A program made the position numbers and the translations under genes. 64,000 nt of DNA from Leishmania donovani (taxonomy: Eukaryota; Euglenozoa; Kinetoplastea; Trypanosomatida; Trypanosomatidae), in assembly GCF_000227135.1 (NCBI RefSeq), contig NC_018258.1, positions 1,003,695 through 1,067,694 of the forward strand. The letters run 5' to 3'. Below, in pieces: positions 1 to 10,418 of this stretch (position 1 is its first letter; each line of letters begins with the position of its first letter). The notes below the pieces were generated by a model, which made no database searches, was not told where the DNA came from, and saw nothing but the letters and a program-made list of their open reading frames with translations.

Positions 1-592
1 AGCGAGCCAAGAGGCAGAGGAGAACGGGCACCGTATCCAAAAAGGCCCTATCGCTCACTCGAGCACGAGTGCCAATGCGCTTGTTGTCCCGTCCAGCGTG
101 CCCGCTTCTCCGCCATTCAACACGGCTTAGCCTCCCTCCCCCCAACTCTACACCCCCTCCACGCCGGTCACAGGCCCCCATCGCGTGGTGCGAAGCAGCC
201 CTGCACACACGCGTTACAGCCGTGCACCGACTCAGTCACCTGAGCGTGGCCGCTGCCTCACACTCTGCCCGCCCGCCTCACAGCCGCGCCCACTAGTGCC
301 GGTGGCCACCTGGCGCATCCTTCCCTCGGGGTGGCCTCAGGCTCCCCACACCAGTTGGCAGCGAGGGACGTGGGTGGAATGCGCTCGAGCCACGCTGGCA
401 CCTTGCACATCATGTGGATGGCGCAAGCGTGTTCGCCGCCGCAGGCACTAGGCCATGCCAGAACCAGAAGTAGCTGGGCATTGGCAGGGATAGAGGGGGT
501 TGTGCTTGGCCGCTCCACCGAGTGTGGGGGGAGGGGAGGTGCACCGGACGCTGAGATACGACGCGCTGAGAGGTGTGTGTACCCTCGTCATG
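1..592 (+). mobile_element. SIDER-like degenerate retroposon, copy 1
   Basis: The first ~285 bases are nearly identical to the copy starting at 9538, and the later parts are shared with the copies near 25 kb, 41.7 kb and 51 kb. Shared landmarks are a CCCCCATCGCG block near 175, a CACCAGTTGGCAGCGAGG block near 350, GGCACTAGGCCATGCC near 447, and ACGACGCGCTGAGAGG near 558. No open frame is conserved between copies. Size (~0.6 kb), dispersion and intergenic placement fit the SIDER family known from Leishmania; the family name is recalled, not searched. Relative to copy 2 it lacks 80 bp between two GCCGC motifs. The plus-strand orientation is inferred from the A-rich sequence after the right end. 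The left end may extend beyond the window. Confidence 0.7.
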
Positions 593-861
593 GGAAGTGG
601 AGCAGAAATGAACAAGAAGGAAAAACGCCATACCCGGAAGCAGGAGGCAAAGAAGAAGAGCGGGCACAAGGAAAACAAGAAGACGGATCGTCGGTGAAAG
701 GCCGAAGCATACGCCAAGGTATAAATGCTGTCCTTACCGGAGCCGGCCAAAAAACCGCAGGATCGCGTGGGCTCCCGTCAGCGGTACGAAGCCCACGTTA
801 CCATTCCTCGCCATCTCTGGAGAATATGTTTTCGCGTCCATATGATACCTGCGGTCTTGAT

Positions 862-2364
862 TTAGATGCTGGTCGACGGCTTTGCCACCTTGATGAAGGC
901 GCCGGAGATGTAGTGGCTGGTGCCGTAGAGGTCGGCAGGGTCCATGCGGCGAAAAGTCGGCCGAACGCATTTACCCGCCTCGAGGACGCAGTTCTCGATC
1001 TCTTTGTTGGTGTTGTCGCTCTTGAGCGGAATTCCGCGATGGCAAGGGCCGAGATGCTGATGAGCATTCTGCAGTTGCTGGTGCTGCAGGGAGGACCAGT
1101 GCTCGTACGGAGTATAGATGTCCAGCGTCTGACTGTGCGTAAGGGACGAACACGCCGTCGCGGAGGAGGCGGAGCGCATGTACTGCTTGAAGGCGGAAAT
1201 CATGGTGGGCAGCGCAGTGTGGGACTGCGCCTTCACAAACCGGTCCGTGAAGATTACGCGACCACCAAGGTCACAGCCGTCAGCAGCCGCCAGAGGGGTC
1301 AGCTGCGCACTTGTAGCTCCAGAGGCGGGCAAGGACAGCTCCGATGAGCTTTTCAGTGCTCTTTGACTGAGAGAGCGGGTGAGGCTGAGGTTGGCAACAC
1401 TTCTGGCGTTGCGGTGGCCAGAGTCCGTGTGGGATGCCTTGCTTGAGCCGGACGGACTCCGGCGGAAGGACAGCAGTGAGTGCCAGCGACTACTGCGGTG
1501 GGATGGGGCGAGGGAAAAGGAGCCGGCACTCACAAATATGTCCGGGGCGGTGTCGTCGTCATCAGCGTGTGTGGCCGCAGTTGCACGTGCGGCGTCGCTG
1601 GCAGGGTCAGCGACGCCATGCGTCGGGGTCGCAAAGCCGTTCTCAGCAGAAGGAGCGCTCAGCGAAGCAGCCTCGCTGCCGAGGTTGATGGGGGCATCAA
1701 CGTAGGCCTCGTCTAAACCCGACTGCACCGAGGCCTCGGATACGGTGGAGGTGTTGACAAAAGAGGCCGAAGGGGGCCCGCGCGCGACGAAGGCATTGTG
1801 CCCGAGTGAGAGCGATGCTTCCGGCATTGCAGCCGCTACGGCAGTGGATGGCAGGCGAGTATGCAGCCCACACCGTGGAGACGACAGAGCAGATTCAAAC
1901 TGGGATTTCTTAGATTCGCTACTCGAGCCTTTGAAATGCGGACGCAGGGTGCGAGGTTCTAGGGGGAGGGACTCCAGCAGCGAAGACCCGTTTGGGCATA
2001 ACACCTCCATGAAGACGGAGTAGTCGACACCCCGTGCCGCGGCACGCCTGTCATCATCGTTGTATGGAGCGCCACCGTAGCGTTGCGCCACCGCGTCCAG
2101 CGGATCGAAGACGCCGGTTTCGTTGCGTGAGTCAAGGGATTCGTCCGCGCCGCCAGGAAGGTCGAGAACGGCAGTGCCAGGCACCGCCAAGGCCTCAGGG
2201 TCCTCGGGAAGTGGAAGTGGCTTCATCTTCAGCCCTTGGCGGCGCTGCTCGTCGCTTCCATGTCGGAGGATGCTGTTGAGACGCGCAATGCGTTGCCGCT
2301 CGAGGCGCGCTCGCGCATTTACGTCATCTGAGAACCTTATACCGAGAGGGGCGTACAGGGGCAT
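862..2364 (-). CDS. Conserved-looking hypothetical protein, 500 aa
   Basis: I do not recognise a domain. The ATG at 2364 lies about 30 nt after a plausible trans-splice AG (2395-2396) that follows a pyrimidine-rich stretch, and the stop is TAA. The N-terminal ~70 residues are charged and probably helical (ARLERQRIARLNSIL near residue 20). The middle (about 120-360) is Ser/Ala-rich low complexity. The C-terminal ~130 residues are better ordered, starting near GGRVIFTDRFVKAQSHTALP and ending near YGTSHYISGAFIKVAKPSTSI. No signal peptide or membrane segment is evident. It sits downstream of the CRAL-TRIO cluster in the same transcription direction. The length of open frame on the coding strand of a GC-rich genome, plus the splice context, support a real gene. 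Confidence 0.75.
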   Translation of the reverse strand: MPLYAPLGIRFSDDVNARARLERQRIARLNSILRHGSDEQRRQGLKMKPLPLPEDPEALAVPGTAVLDLPGGADESLDSRNETGVFDPLDAVAQRYGGAPYNDDDRRAAARGVDYSVFMEVLCPNGSSLLESLPLEPRTLRPHFKGSSSESKKSQFESALSSPRCGLHTRLPSTAVAAAMPEASLSLGHNAFVARGPPSASFVNTSTVSEASVQSGLDEAYVDAPINLGSEAASLSAPSAENGFATPTHGVADPASDAARATAATHADDDDTAPDIFVSAGSFSLAPSHRSSRWHSLLSFRRSPSGSSKASHTDSGHRNARSVANLSLTRSLSQRALKSSSELSLPASGATSAQLTPLAAADGCDLGGRVIFTDRFVKAQSHTALPTMISAFKQYMRSASSATACSSLTHSQTLDIYTPYEHWSSLQHQQLQNAHQHLGPCHRGIPLKSDNTNKEIENCVLEAGKCVRPTFRRMDPADLYGTSHYISGAFIKVAKPSTSI

Positions 2365-4936
2365 TCTTCACGCAGACCAACGAGGAAACCGATTCTGAGA
2401 GGGCAGCAAGCAAGGAGGCGGAGAAACGGTTAGGGATACGGCACTTGAAGCCCTCCGCAGCAGCCCACTGACTCCCGTGCAGCTCCGATCCTAGTTCCAC
2501 GGTACTAGCGGAGAAACAACGAGAGGAGGGATCGCACACACACACACACACAGAACACCCACACGCAAACACTCCCCCCTCCCCCACAAACAAAGAGACG
2601 GATAAACCGTCAACACCCTACCGTGATAGTGGTAAACGAGACGCCAAAGGAAAGCTGCCAAGTCGCACGAGAAGCGTCCCAGCAGCACAACACAATGCGG
2701 GGATAAAAGCACGGCGGGCCGGAGGAGAGCGCAAGCGAGGGATACAAACAACAAAAGGAGGGGGAGAGTGCAGGTTAAGGCGCCGAAGTCCTCACAGATA
2801 AGGAAGATGAAACACGTCTACACAGTTAACAGCAGGGCTTGGTAGAGGTGTCGGTGTGCGCGCGCCTATCTGTAAGTGAGCGCCTTTATCTTCGTGTACA
2901 GCCTTCTTTGCTACTGCCTTTTCTTCGCGCTGTTCCTCTGCACACAATGCAACGAAATAAAATCAAGGCTTCCCTTCTACCCTTCCACGCACAAACACAC
3001 GGGCAATGGTGTCAGGGACTTGTGCCTCCTCAGTTGTGGCTGTGGCTGTGTGTGTGTGTGTGAGTGTATCACTCGAATGAAGCAGAAAAAAAAAGAGAGC
3101 AGGGTGGGCAGGAAATCGGGTGTATATAAAACGGCACTTCCTGACCGATGGTGACTGGTGAATAGCGGCTGGTGGGGGGGCGGTACAGACGAGAAACGGG
3201 CACACACACACACACACACATGCGCGCCAGTAAGTCCAAACGAAGGAGTAAAAATGGAAAACGCGAGAAAGCAAAGCAAGACAAACCGCAGCGGGGCGAT
3301 CCAAGAAGAAACTGCTCTCCGTTGTGTGTGTGTGTGTGTGTGTCGGTGGTGTGTGCCAGGGGGAATGGGCAAAGAGGAAAGAGGAGGGAAGAAAGTGAAA
3401 GAGGCGTCAGAGAGGGCAGGCACATGTACACAGAAACAGGCCCACATACAGGAGAGAGGGGTTAGCGCGAAAAATGGTTCGAGGGGAGAGGGCCATCACT
3501 CGGCCACCCGAGAACAGCGGTGCGCACACGCACATGAAACGCACGTGGGGAGGGCACCTCCGGACGTTTGGCGATTTGTTCTTGTTTTTGGTGTAGTGGC
3601 TATACACAGGAAGTGGTAGTACGATACCTCGCCTCCAACGTGCCCTTACGCAAGTGCTACCCCATCGCCGTGCCCACGCGCGTCCGTAACTGCCCACGAG
3701 ATTAGGCGTCTATCGAGGGGACAGAAGCACGGAGGGAGTTGAGGGCGAGCACAAGGCGTTACGGATTCCATTGATGAGACTTCTTAAAGGCCACTGCCGT
3801 TCGTTTTCGTTTCCATGACTTCTCTTCGCTACCACCGTCACAATATTCACCACTGAGGCGAACAGTAAAGAGGGAAGAAAGCGCCTCCAATGAGAGAGCA
3901 GACGAAGGAAACGCTCAGTGGCTCTTGCGGTGTGTCGCGTGCGTGAGTGCCTATGCGGCGGAGTTCCCGCCAAAGAGGACCGCGCGCAAGTAGACAAACA
4001 AGAATGGAGCACAGCCGCAAGCACAGACAGTTGAAAAGGGTCGGTGGATGGGAGAGCGGGGAGGGACTGTACGCCCGTGGAGGACCTGCCGGACAAAGTA
4101 GCGTCTCGTGAGAGATGGGGGTGTGCATGCGCGTGAGAGGGGAGTGGGGGAGTGGGCGGGCGTGGCATGCGCCGCGTGCGGTAGCGATCGAAGAGCAGAG
4201 CGTGACGAGAACGTCAAAAGGGAGAGGCGAGTGCGGACGTGCAGCGAGGACGCCGCGGCATGCGGCGACATACAAGGCAAACCACATCACTGGACTCGCC
4301 GGCTTTCTTCGAGGGGCGCTCTTGCTGTTGTTGTACCCCCTCCCCCTCCCTCACGGCGCTTCGGAGTCGAAGCGCCCGATTGTGGCGGCGGTGGTGGTGG
4401 CGGCGGGGTGGGCGGGGGGGGGGGAGTAGCGCAAGAGGGGTGCTGGCCGTTGTCCTCGCCGCGCCTACTGGCGCTTTGCACGGAAGCGCTGGCGCCGTGA
4501 CGGGACCAGAATAGTCGTGGCCAGCGGGCACGGGAGAGAACGCGCACCTCTTGCGGGCGTTGAATGGGAAGCACAGACACCACAGACACACAAACGCACA
4601 CGTACGCAGAGGGTTTCTAGACAGGAGAAGGAATGCAGGAAGAGGAGAAGCCAGCCAATGGGTGTCGTTGGCAAGCGGAGCTGTGTGCCCGCAGTCTCCC
4701 ACGTGCGCGCTTCCCTGTGAAGAAACTGTGTAACGGGCAACGCAAATCAAAACCAAGTAATACTTCGAAAGCCGCTAGTGCAGGCTCTCCGTCGCATGGC
4801 GCGACACCAGAACGCACGCAGACCCACTCTCCTACGAAGGGCAAAGGAATAGAGGGAGGGCAAAACAAATAGACGGCGACGTCCGCGCCTCTCTCGTTGC
4901 GCGTGTGCGTTCCCCTGTCGGCTTGTGCGCGAACCG
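2365..4936. other. Intergenic spacer, 2.6 kb
   Basis: This holds the 3' UTR of the first CRAL-TRIO gene and the 5' region of the 500-aa gene. It contains CA/TG runs near 2530-2550, 3048-3062, 3203-3220 and 3324-3344, and a G-rich run near 4380-4430. Open frames in it are short, repetitive and on inconsistent strands. I see no gene. Confidence 0.6.
2395..2440 (-). promoter_or_regulatory. Predicted trans-splice acceptor for the 500-aa gene
   Basis: On the minus strand a pyrimidine-rich run is followed by its first AG at 2396-2395, giving a 5' UTR of about 30 nt. This is prediction from the trypanosomatid splice rule, not measured. Confidence 0.4.
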
Positions 4937-6499
4937 CTATTCGGAACGCGAATCTTGCCCGTGAAGGGTGCTGGGCGCGCCCTCCTTGTAGGCACGGAAC
5001 TGAAGGTGCCTTGAAGCAAACCAGTGCCGCCGGTTGCGCCACTTCAGCACTACTACGCCGTCCTCGGCCGCGGCAAACGCATCGGACCCCTTGGCCAGCG
5101 CCTCGGAGGTGACCGTGTACGAGCTCAGCTTGTTCAGTTCGACCTGGGTCCACCGCATCCCTGAAGCCGCCAACTGGGGCACAAAGAAGGTGGTGAAGAT
5201 GATGTCATGACCACCACCCTCCACAGCGAACTCCCAGACGACCACTTCCGACGCATTCACCGGAAACACTCGCGTGCATTCGTGCCCCGCCGCCAGCGTC
5301 ACATACTCCGTGGGAACCTCATCGTTGCCTTCAGCGGAGGCGTCAGTATGTGCGTCCGTCCTCCTCGTCCTCCGCGTCCGTCGCGGATGTTGCGGGTCGT
5401 AGCCACTCAGGCACTTGCCATCGTGGGCCTTACAGCGGCACTCGCCGCCGAGAAAGTGTGGAATATACTTTCTGTCTATCATTGTTTCCAGCGTGGCGAG
5501 AGTGTCGTGCGCGCTCACAAAACTGATCTTCTTCTGGAAGGTTGCCGGCAGGACGCCACGCACAAGAATAAAGGCGTAGCGGACGAGACTTGGCGAGTTG
5601 ACGCAGACAATGCGGTGAATTCGGTCGGGGTAGTACTTGAAAAACATCTTGGCATTGTCACAAAACATATCGATAATCGGCCTCCACAGCATCTTCAGCG
5701 TAAGCCCCTTCATATCGTATACCATCGTCACAGCACCCTCGGAGAAGTCCCACGCGGGTGCCGCTTCGTCTGCGGTGTTTGAAGTCAGTGCCCGCCCTGA
5801 TAGCGGCGCCCCGCGCTGGATGAGCTGGTAGAGCACCAGAGACTCGGTCACGCTGAGAATGTGCACCATGTACTCCCACATGACATCCACATGCGACTTG
5901 CCAACGCTCGCCATCTGCTTTAGCTGTCGCATGAGCTCAGCCTCATCAAAACTGTCAATAATCATATAAAAAACGGGGCGGCCATTCTTGTCCCAGTAGT
6001 GAATGCCACAGGTGAGCCCCTGCGCCACCCCAGCGCAGACGCGGTCGATGCGCTCACCAGCCTTACGCGGACTGTGCTCCAGCGCCCTGCATACATCTTC
6101 GGTAGACCACCCGCGCACCGAAAAGGCAGGTGGGAAGTGGCTCTGCTCATCGAGGCGATTCGCCGCTCGATACGCCACGACTTCCTGCATCATGGCAAAC
6201 GCCTTCTGCACATCCCACTCCCGAGACATGAGAAAGCTGGTGCAGTAGAACCACATTGGGCCGTGATCCGGGCGACGCGGCCCGGCCTCGTCGTCGCCGT
6301 CTGCCTCCCCTGAAGCTGCACCGGAGGTCGGCGGTATCAGCCGCAAGTACGTCTCCAGCTGAGGCGGCAGTGGGTCGTAGCGCTCCTTCATGAGGCGTAT
6401 GAGGGCTTTGATCTTATCCACCTGGTCTCCCGTGAGCGGGTGTGTGTCTGAGTGCGCCGTCAACGCCTCGGAGCTCGCACCGTCTGCCAATGTAGCCAT
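4937..6499 (-). CDS. SEC14-like protein with CRAL-TRIO and GOLD domains, 520 aa (cluster copy 1)
   Basis: This is a predicted lipid-binding/transfer protein of the SEC14 superfamily, probably cytosolic and peripherally membrane-associated. A helical CRAL-TRIO N-terminal region spans about 25-110 (RLMKERYDPLPPQLE; SREWDVQKAFAMMQEVVAYR). The lipid-binding fold spans about 150-355, with HYWDKNGRPVFYMIIDSFD near 167 and the strand YDMKGLTLKMLWRPIIDMF near 261, followed by the CVNSPSLVRYAF element and a GVLP turn. A Cys/Lys-rich linker (GGECRCKAHDGKC) leads to a C-terminal GOLD-like beta domain (about 400-505: VVVWEFAVEGGGHDIIFTTFF). The architecture resembles SEC14L/patellin proteins. The ATG at 6499 has a plausible splice AG near 6616. 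Two paralogues follow upstream in the same orientation; this is the longest copy, with acidic inserts near 65-80. Confidence 0.88.
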   Translation of the reverse strand: MATLADGASSEALTAHSDTHPLTGDQVDKIKALIRLMKERYDPLPPQLETYLRLIPPTSGAASGEADGDDEAGPRRPDHGPMWFYCTSFLMSREWDVQKAFAMMQEVVAYRAANRLDEQSHFPPAFSVRGWSTEDVCRALEHSPRKAGERIDRVCAGVAQGLTCGIHYWDKNGRPVFYMIIDSFDEAELMRQLKQMASVGKSHVDVMWEYMVHILSVTESLVLYQLIQRGAPLSGRALTSNTADEAAPAWDFSEGAVTMVYDMKGLTLKMLWRPIIDMFCDNAKMFFKYYPDRIHRIVCVNSPSLVRYAFILVRGVLPATFQKKISFVSAHDTLATLETMIDRKYIPHFLGGECRCKAHDGKCLSGYDPQHPRRTRRTRRTDAHTDASAEGNDEVPTEYVTLAAGHECTRVFPVNASEVVVWEFAVEGGGHDIIFTTFFVPQLAASGMRWTQVELNKLSSYTVTSEALAKGSDAFAAAEDGVVVLKWRNRRHWFASRHLQFRAYKEGAPSTLHGQDSRSE

Positions 6500-7640
6500 T
6501 TGTTTATGTTCGCGTAGAAGAAAGCGTGGCTACGCCGCTTTCTTGGCGATGATGCCGTCGTGGCCGTGTGTCTGTGTATGCGTGGGTAGAGACGCACATA
6601 CGAGTTCATACCCTGCTGGGCCGCCAGCAATCGCGAGGGAGAGAGGGAGGTGCGCGGAGAGAGAAAGACACACGCAAGGAGGCTGTTCGATGGGAGGCAG
6701 AACAGCACGAAAAGGCTGCCCTGTTTCGCGAATATGCGATGTCTTGGTTTGTGGCCGGCTGCTTGTTCCAACGGGCCATCAGACCTTCCCCCCGAACCAC
6801 ACACACACACATACGGAGTAAGGCTGACGAACCACGTGAATATCTGGCTGAGTACACGTTGTGCCGTATAGCCAAAGACGGCGATGTCCACGCTGAGCTC
6901 AACGGATCTGCTTGGCAGGGCTGTGCAAGAAGAGTGTGGACGGTTTCCACGCAGCGCGCAACAAAGAGATACGAGGCCCGTACGACAACGAGCCCTATAG
7001 AAAGCATACGAAGATTTTAGCAGCAACACACCCGCCACAGGTTCACTGTACTTCTACGATCGCTTTATGCGCGCATCTCTGTACCTGGAGGCACCCCCTT
7101 CACAAGAGAAGTCCACAAGCGTACGTGCCTCAGACACAACCGCTGTGCGGCGTTGCAGTACAGCAGAAGCAGCACAGCTACGTAGCGCCAGCAGCACACC
7201 CATTCCGTCCCCGGCAGACTTCATCCCTTGAACCACGAGCAGCACCCCATCAGAGAAAATAACAATAAAGGGGGCAACGGCGGAGAAACGCGAAGCGGTG
7301 AGGCGCGCGTTCTCTCCCACCGCGCTCAACACAATCACAAGAACGACGCGATGGCGGTGATGGTGGTGGTGGCGATGGTGGACTGAGGGGCGAGGGAGGA
7401 GGGGGGAAGACCCGTGCAGAACATGAAGAAATATCAGCCCAGACAAGAACCGCACGTAAAATAGAGTGACAATAAAACACACGGCAAGTGGCTTAGGGCG
7501 CAGGTGCTTCGTATATATATATATATAGATCAACGTGTCATCGTACAGCGAGCACGTCAGCTAATATACGCATACATACGCAACCACAACTCATAAGCCT
7601 CTGCCGCACCGCGGCTGCATTCCGCTCATCTAAGACGAGC
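6500..7640. other. Intergenic spacer
   Basis: Contains the 5' UTR of the 520-aa gene, a homopurine run near 6636-6670 (pyrimidine tract on the transcribed minus strand), a (GGTGAT)-like run near 7351-7380 and a TA run at 7512-7527. No gene seen. Confidence 0.5.
6616..6670 (-). promoter_or_regulatory. Predicted trans-splice acceptor for CRAL-TRIO copy 1
   Basis: A minus-strand CT-rich tract (6636-6670) precedes the first AG at 6617-6616. The implied 5' UTR is about 115 nt. Confidence 0.4.
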
Positions 7641-8606
7641 CCGTCCTTTCGTCGAGTCGAGCTATGCGTCTCGCGGGCCCTCCTTGGCCTTCCTCGTCCT
7701 TTCTCCCGATACATGCTGCGTGATCGGCGCCAGACAGACCTGAATGCACCGCATGCCCTGATTCAGGCGGGCCGCGTCCAGAGCCCTGCTCGACGGCGGA
7801 GGCGATGACGGCTGTCATGCGGATAACACGGTGTGGCCCAGGTGCACGCCGGATGAGCTCAAGGAGGGGGAGCTTGGCCAGCCTCAGGCCATGGCTCTCC
7901 GAGACCCTGCATCTTGCCTGTGTTCTATGCTTCTCTCTCAGTCGCTTCAAGCCGCAGTATCCTGTAATATGATCTGGAGGCTCTCCACATGAGAGCCGGG
8001 AGTGCTCGATGATGCAGATTCGAAGTGCTTTCCTCAGGCTTCTGGCATCTGTGCCTCATCAGCCCACACAGGCGAGCTTCAGAGGTGCGCACGCTTTTGC
8101 ACACATGCACTTTTCGGTTGATCGGCGTGCATATCTGCGCGCCTTGCTTGCCCATGACTCGGGCTCCCCTGAAACTTGCATGCCTTGTACGTGATACGCC
8201 ATGCCGGTTGTGCTTTTCAGCGCGTGCGCGCAAAGAGCTCAGAGCCTGTCGCCCTGAGGGAGGGGGGGGGCATAGGGGGCAGTCGTGGGCACCCGACGGG
8301 GGAAGCCGATTCAGCGCGAGTGAGATCTGTGTGATCAGGTCACTGCGTGCAAGGTCATAGCGTGCAACGAGGGGCTCGTTGAGCGTCGAGTAGTTCGCGA
8401 ATCGTGCATAGCATGCCTGGTACAACGTGGGGTCGGACGCCCTCACAGCAACACACAGGCGGGGGTGGGTGGGTGAGTGGGTGGGGACCACACTGGTAGC
8501 GGAGTTGCAAGCGGCACACCGCCTGCCCTCCGTCTTGTCTCTGCCAGTCACCCGCCGCTGCAGAAATCCAAAGTGCGGACAAGTGCACGTGTGCGACTGG
8601 GGCGAT
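7641..8606 (-). pseudogene. Possible decayed gene with a Cys-rich finger-like segment
   Basis: One minus frame is open from just after a TGA near 8607 down to 7925 (over 220 codons) without an ATG at its beginning. Its first part reads as a cysteine cluster (CTCPHFGFLQRR near 8590, then CAAC near 8515). A well-mixed, non-repetitive stretch follows (DPTLYQACYARFANYSTLNE and LARSDLITQISLALNRLP). Below 7950 another frame continues with coding-like sequence (LAKLPLLELIRR; RMTAVIASAVEQG). A C-run at 8262-8270 is a likely slippage point. No family is recognised. It could be a decayed zinc-finger gene, a mobile-element remnant, or chance open frame in GC-rich DNA. Confidence 0.3.
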
Positions 8607-9537
8607 CATGGCCTCCTGCGGTCTCGTGAGCTTCCCTATCCTCGTCCTTCTGGTGTGGGACGGATGTCATCAAGGAGCCTTTGGCTCGGCGTGCCACACT
8701 GTGTAGCGCTACTTCGAGGGATGTCGGCGTGACGTCGGAGACTGGCTACCAAGCGCGTAATCCATCGCAGTTGGCGTAGGCTCCTCTGACACGGCCAATC
8801 TGGCAAGGTTGCCAATGCGCAGGCCCTGAGAAGAAAGCAGAACGTGACACGCAAGTGGGACGAGATGGGATAAGGGCGCCACACCAGCAGCGAAACTTGA
8901 GAAGCGGCAAAGGAACGAACAAGTTGGAGGCCGAGTGGGACTCGAAGGGACGAGGGGATGGAGGTGGTTCAGCAGCCGTGAGATAAACCGATGGGAGGAG
9001 AGGGCTGCGACTGAAAACAAAAAAAAAACTGCAGAGATGAAGAGTGAGGGAGAAGCAAGATAATGCAGCACACAGCCAGACGTGACACGACAAGATCTGC
9101 CGGGACGACGTGCTTGAGGAAACTCCGAAAAAGCGAGAGAACAACAACAACAAAAATACAGACAGACGGGGGCAAAGCACAGCAGCAGGAGGACACGTCC
9201 ACCAGACAGCTGCGTCCGCGGTGATGGAGGGGGGAGGGGGACGGGGAGGGGAGGGGAGGAGAGGGAAGAAGAACAGACAAAACATAAACAAAAACAAATG
9301 GGAAGCAGACATGTGGATCGCGCAGTGAAAGTGCATCTCCGTACGAGGACTTCGGCTGAGCACGTTCACACGCACTCGAACACACAAACACACACACACA
9401 CACACGCACCCGATGTGCAGCGGCGAGAGAGCTGTTACACTACTGCACGCACAAAAAGGCGGCAATTCGCAGATCGAGGCAAAGACCCATGCGTAAATGG
9501 GAGAGGGAGAGGGGAGGGGGAGGGGGTCAGACTGGTC
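8607..9537. other. Intergenic spacer
   Basis: Homopurine and A-rich runs (9121-9300), a GGGGA-rich stretch (9226-9265) and a CA run (9384-9406). No gene seen. Confidence 0.5.
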
Positions 9538-10103
9538 AGCGAGCCAAGAGGCAGAGGAGAACGGGCACCGTATCCAAAAAAGGCCCTATCGCTCACTCGA
9601 GCACGAGTGCCAATGCGCTTGTTGTCCCGTCCAGCGTGCCCGCTTCTCCGCCATTCAACACGGCTTAGCCTCCCTCCCCCCAACTCTACACCCCCTCCAC
9701 GCCGGTCACAGGCCCCCATCGCGTGGTGCGAAGCAGCCCTGCACACACGCGTTACAGCCGTGCACCGACTCAGTCACCTGAGCGTGGCCGCTGCCTCACA
9801 CTCTGCCCGCCCGCCTCACAGCCACGCTGACACCTTGCCCATCACGTGGATGGCACAAGCGTGTTCGCCGCCGCTGGTTACTCCAGCACCACGCCATCCA
9901 GGACCTGACCGCCGACATCAGTAGCGGTACATCGCTTGGAGCTCGCTATGCCGCAGGCACTAGGCCATGCCAGCACCAGAAGTAGCTCGGCATTGGCAGG
10001 GATAGAGGGGGTCGTGCTTGGCCGCCCCACCGAGTGTGGGGGGAGGGGAGGTGTACCGAACGCTGGGATACGACGCGCTGAGAGGTGTGTGAGCCCTCGC
10101 CAT
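9538..10103 (+). mobile_element. SIDER-like degenerate retroposon, copy 2
   Basis: Nearly identical to copy 1 over the first ~285 bases and homologous to its end (GGCACTAGGCCATGCC near 9956, ACGACGCGCTGAGAGG near 10069). It lacks 106 bp present in copy 1 (286-391), deleted between two AGCC motifs. It retains the 80-bp block (9875-9954) missing from copy 1. It lies in the spacer just downstream of CRAL-TRIO copy 2, so it is probably within that gene's 3' UTR or just after it, antisense to it if the orientation is right. Confidence 0.75.
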
Positions 10104-10418
10104 CAGGGGCGCCATCAGAGACAGGGACCGAAACGCTGCGGATGCCGGCAGCTGTCACGTGTGCGACGAAAAGCAGGCACGCGCACGAGAAGCGAATGCG
10201 CAAAGAGATCAGCTGAGCAGGCGATGGCACTGTAGTGAAGCGCACACATCCGGCGCATGCACGGCACAGGCGTGCCCACGTTTGTAGAACCGTGGGACTA
10301 TACACCCCTTTTGTTGTAGGCCCACCGGCGTGCATGTGCGAATCCGCTGCTCGCGCGCCTGCGAGCCCGTCACACCAGAGTGTGCGCGCGCTCTCTCGTT
10401 CTCGAACGCTGCAGTGGT
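10104..10418. other. Short spacer, likely 3' UTR of CRAL-TRIO copy 2
   Basis: No open frame of note and no repeat homology detected. Confidence 0.4.

Noticed and set aside
331..1347. Plus-strand 338-codon open frame
   Set aside because: It overlaps the retroposon and lies antisense to the 500-aa gene; composition is that of a reverse-frame shadow in GC-rich DNA, and no other gene uses the plus strand.
3203..3344. CA/TG runs considered as CRISPR-like or structured repeats
   Set aside because: They are simple dinucleotide microsatellites without spacers; none of the window shows CRISPR organisation, which is not expected in a eukaryote.
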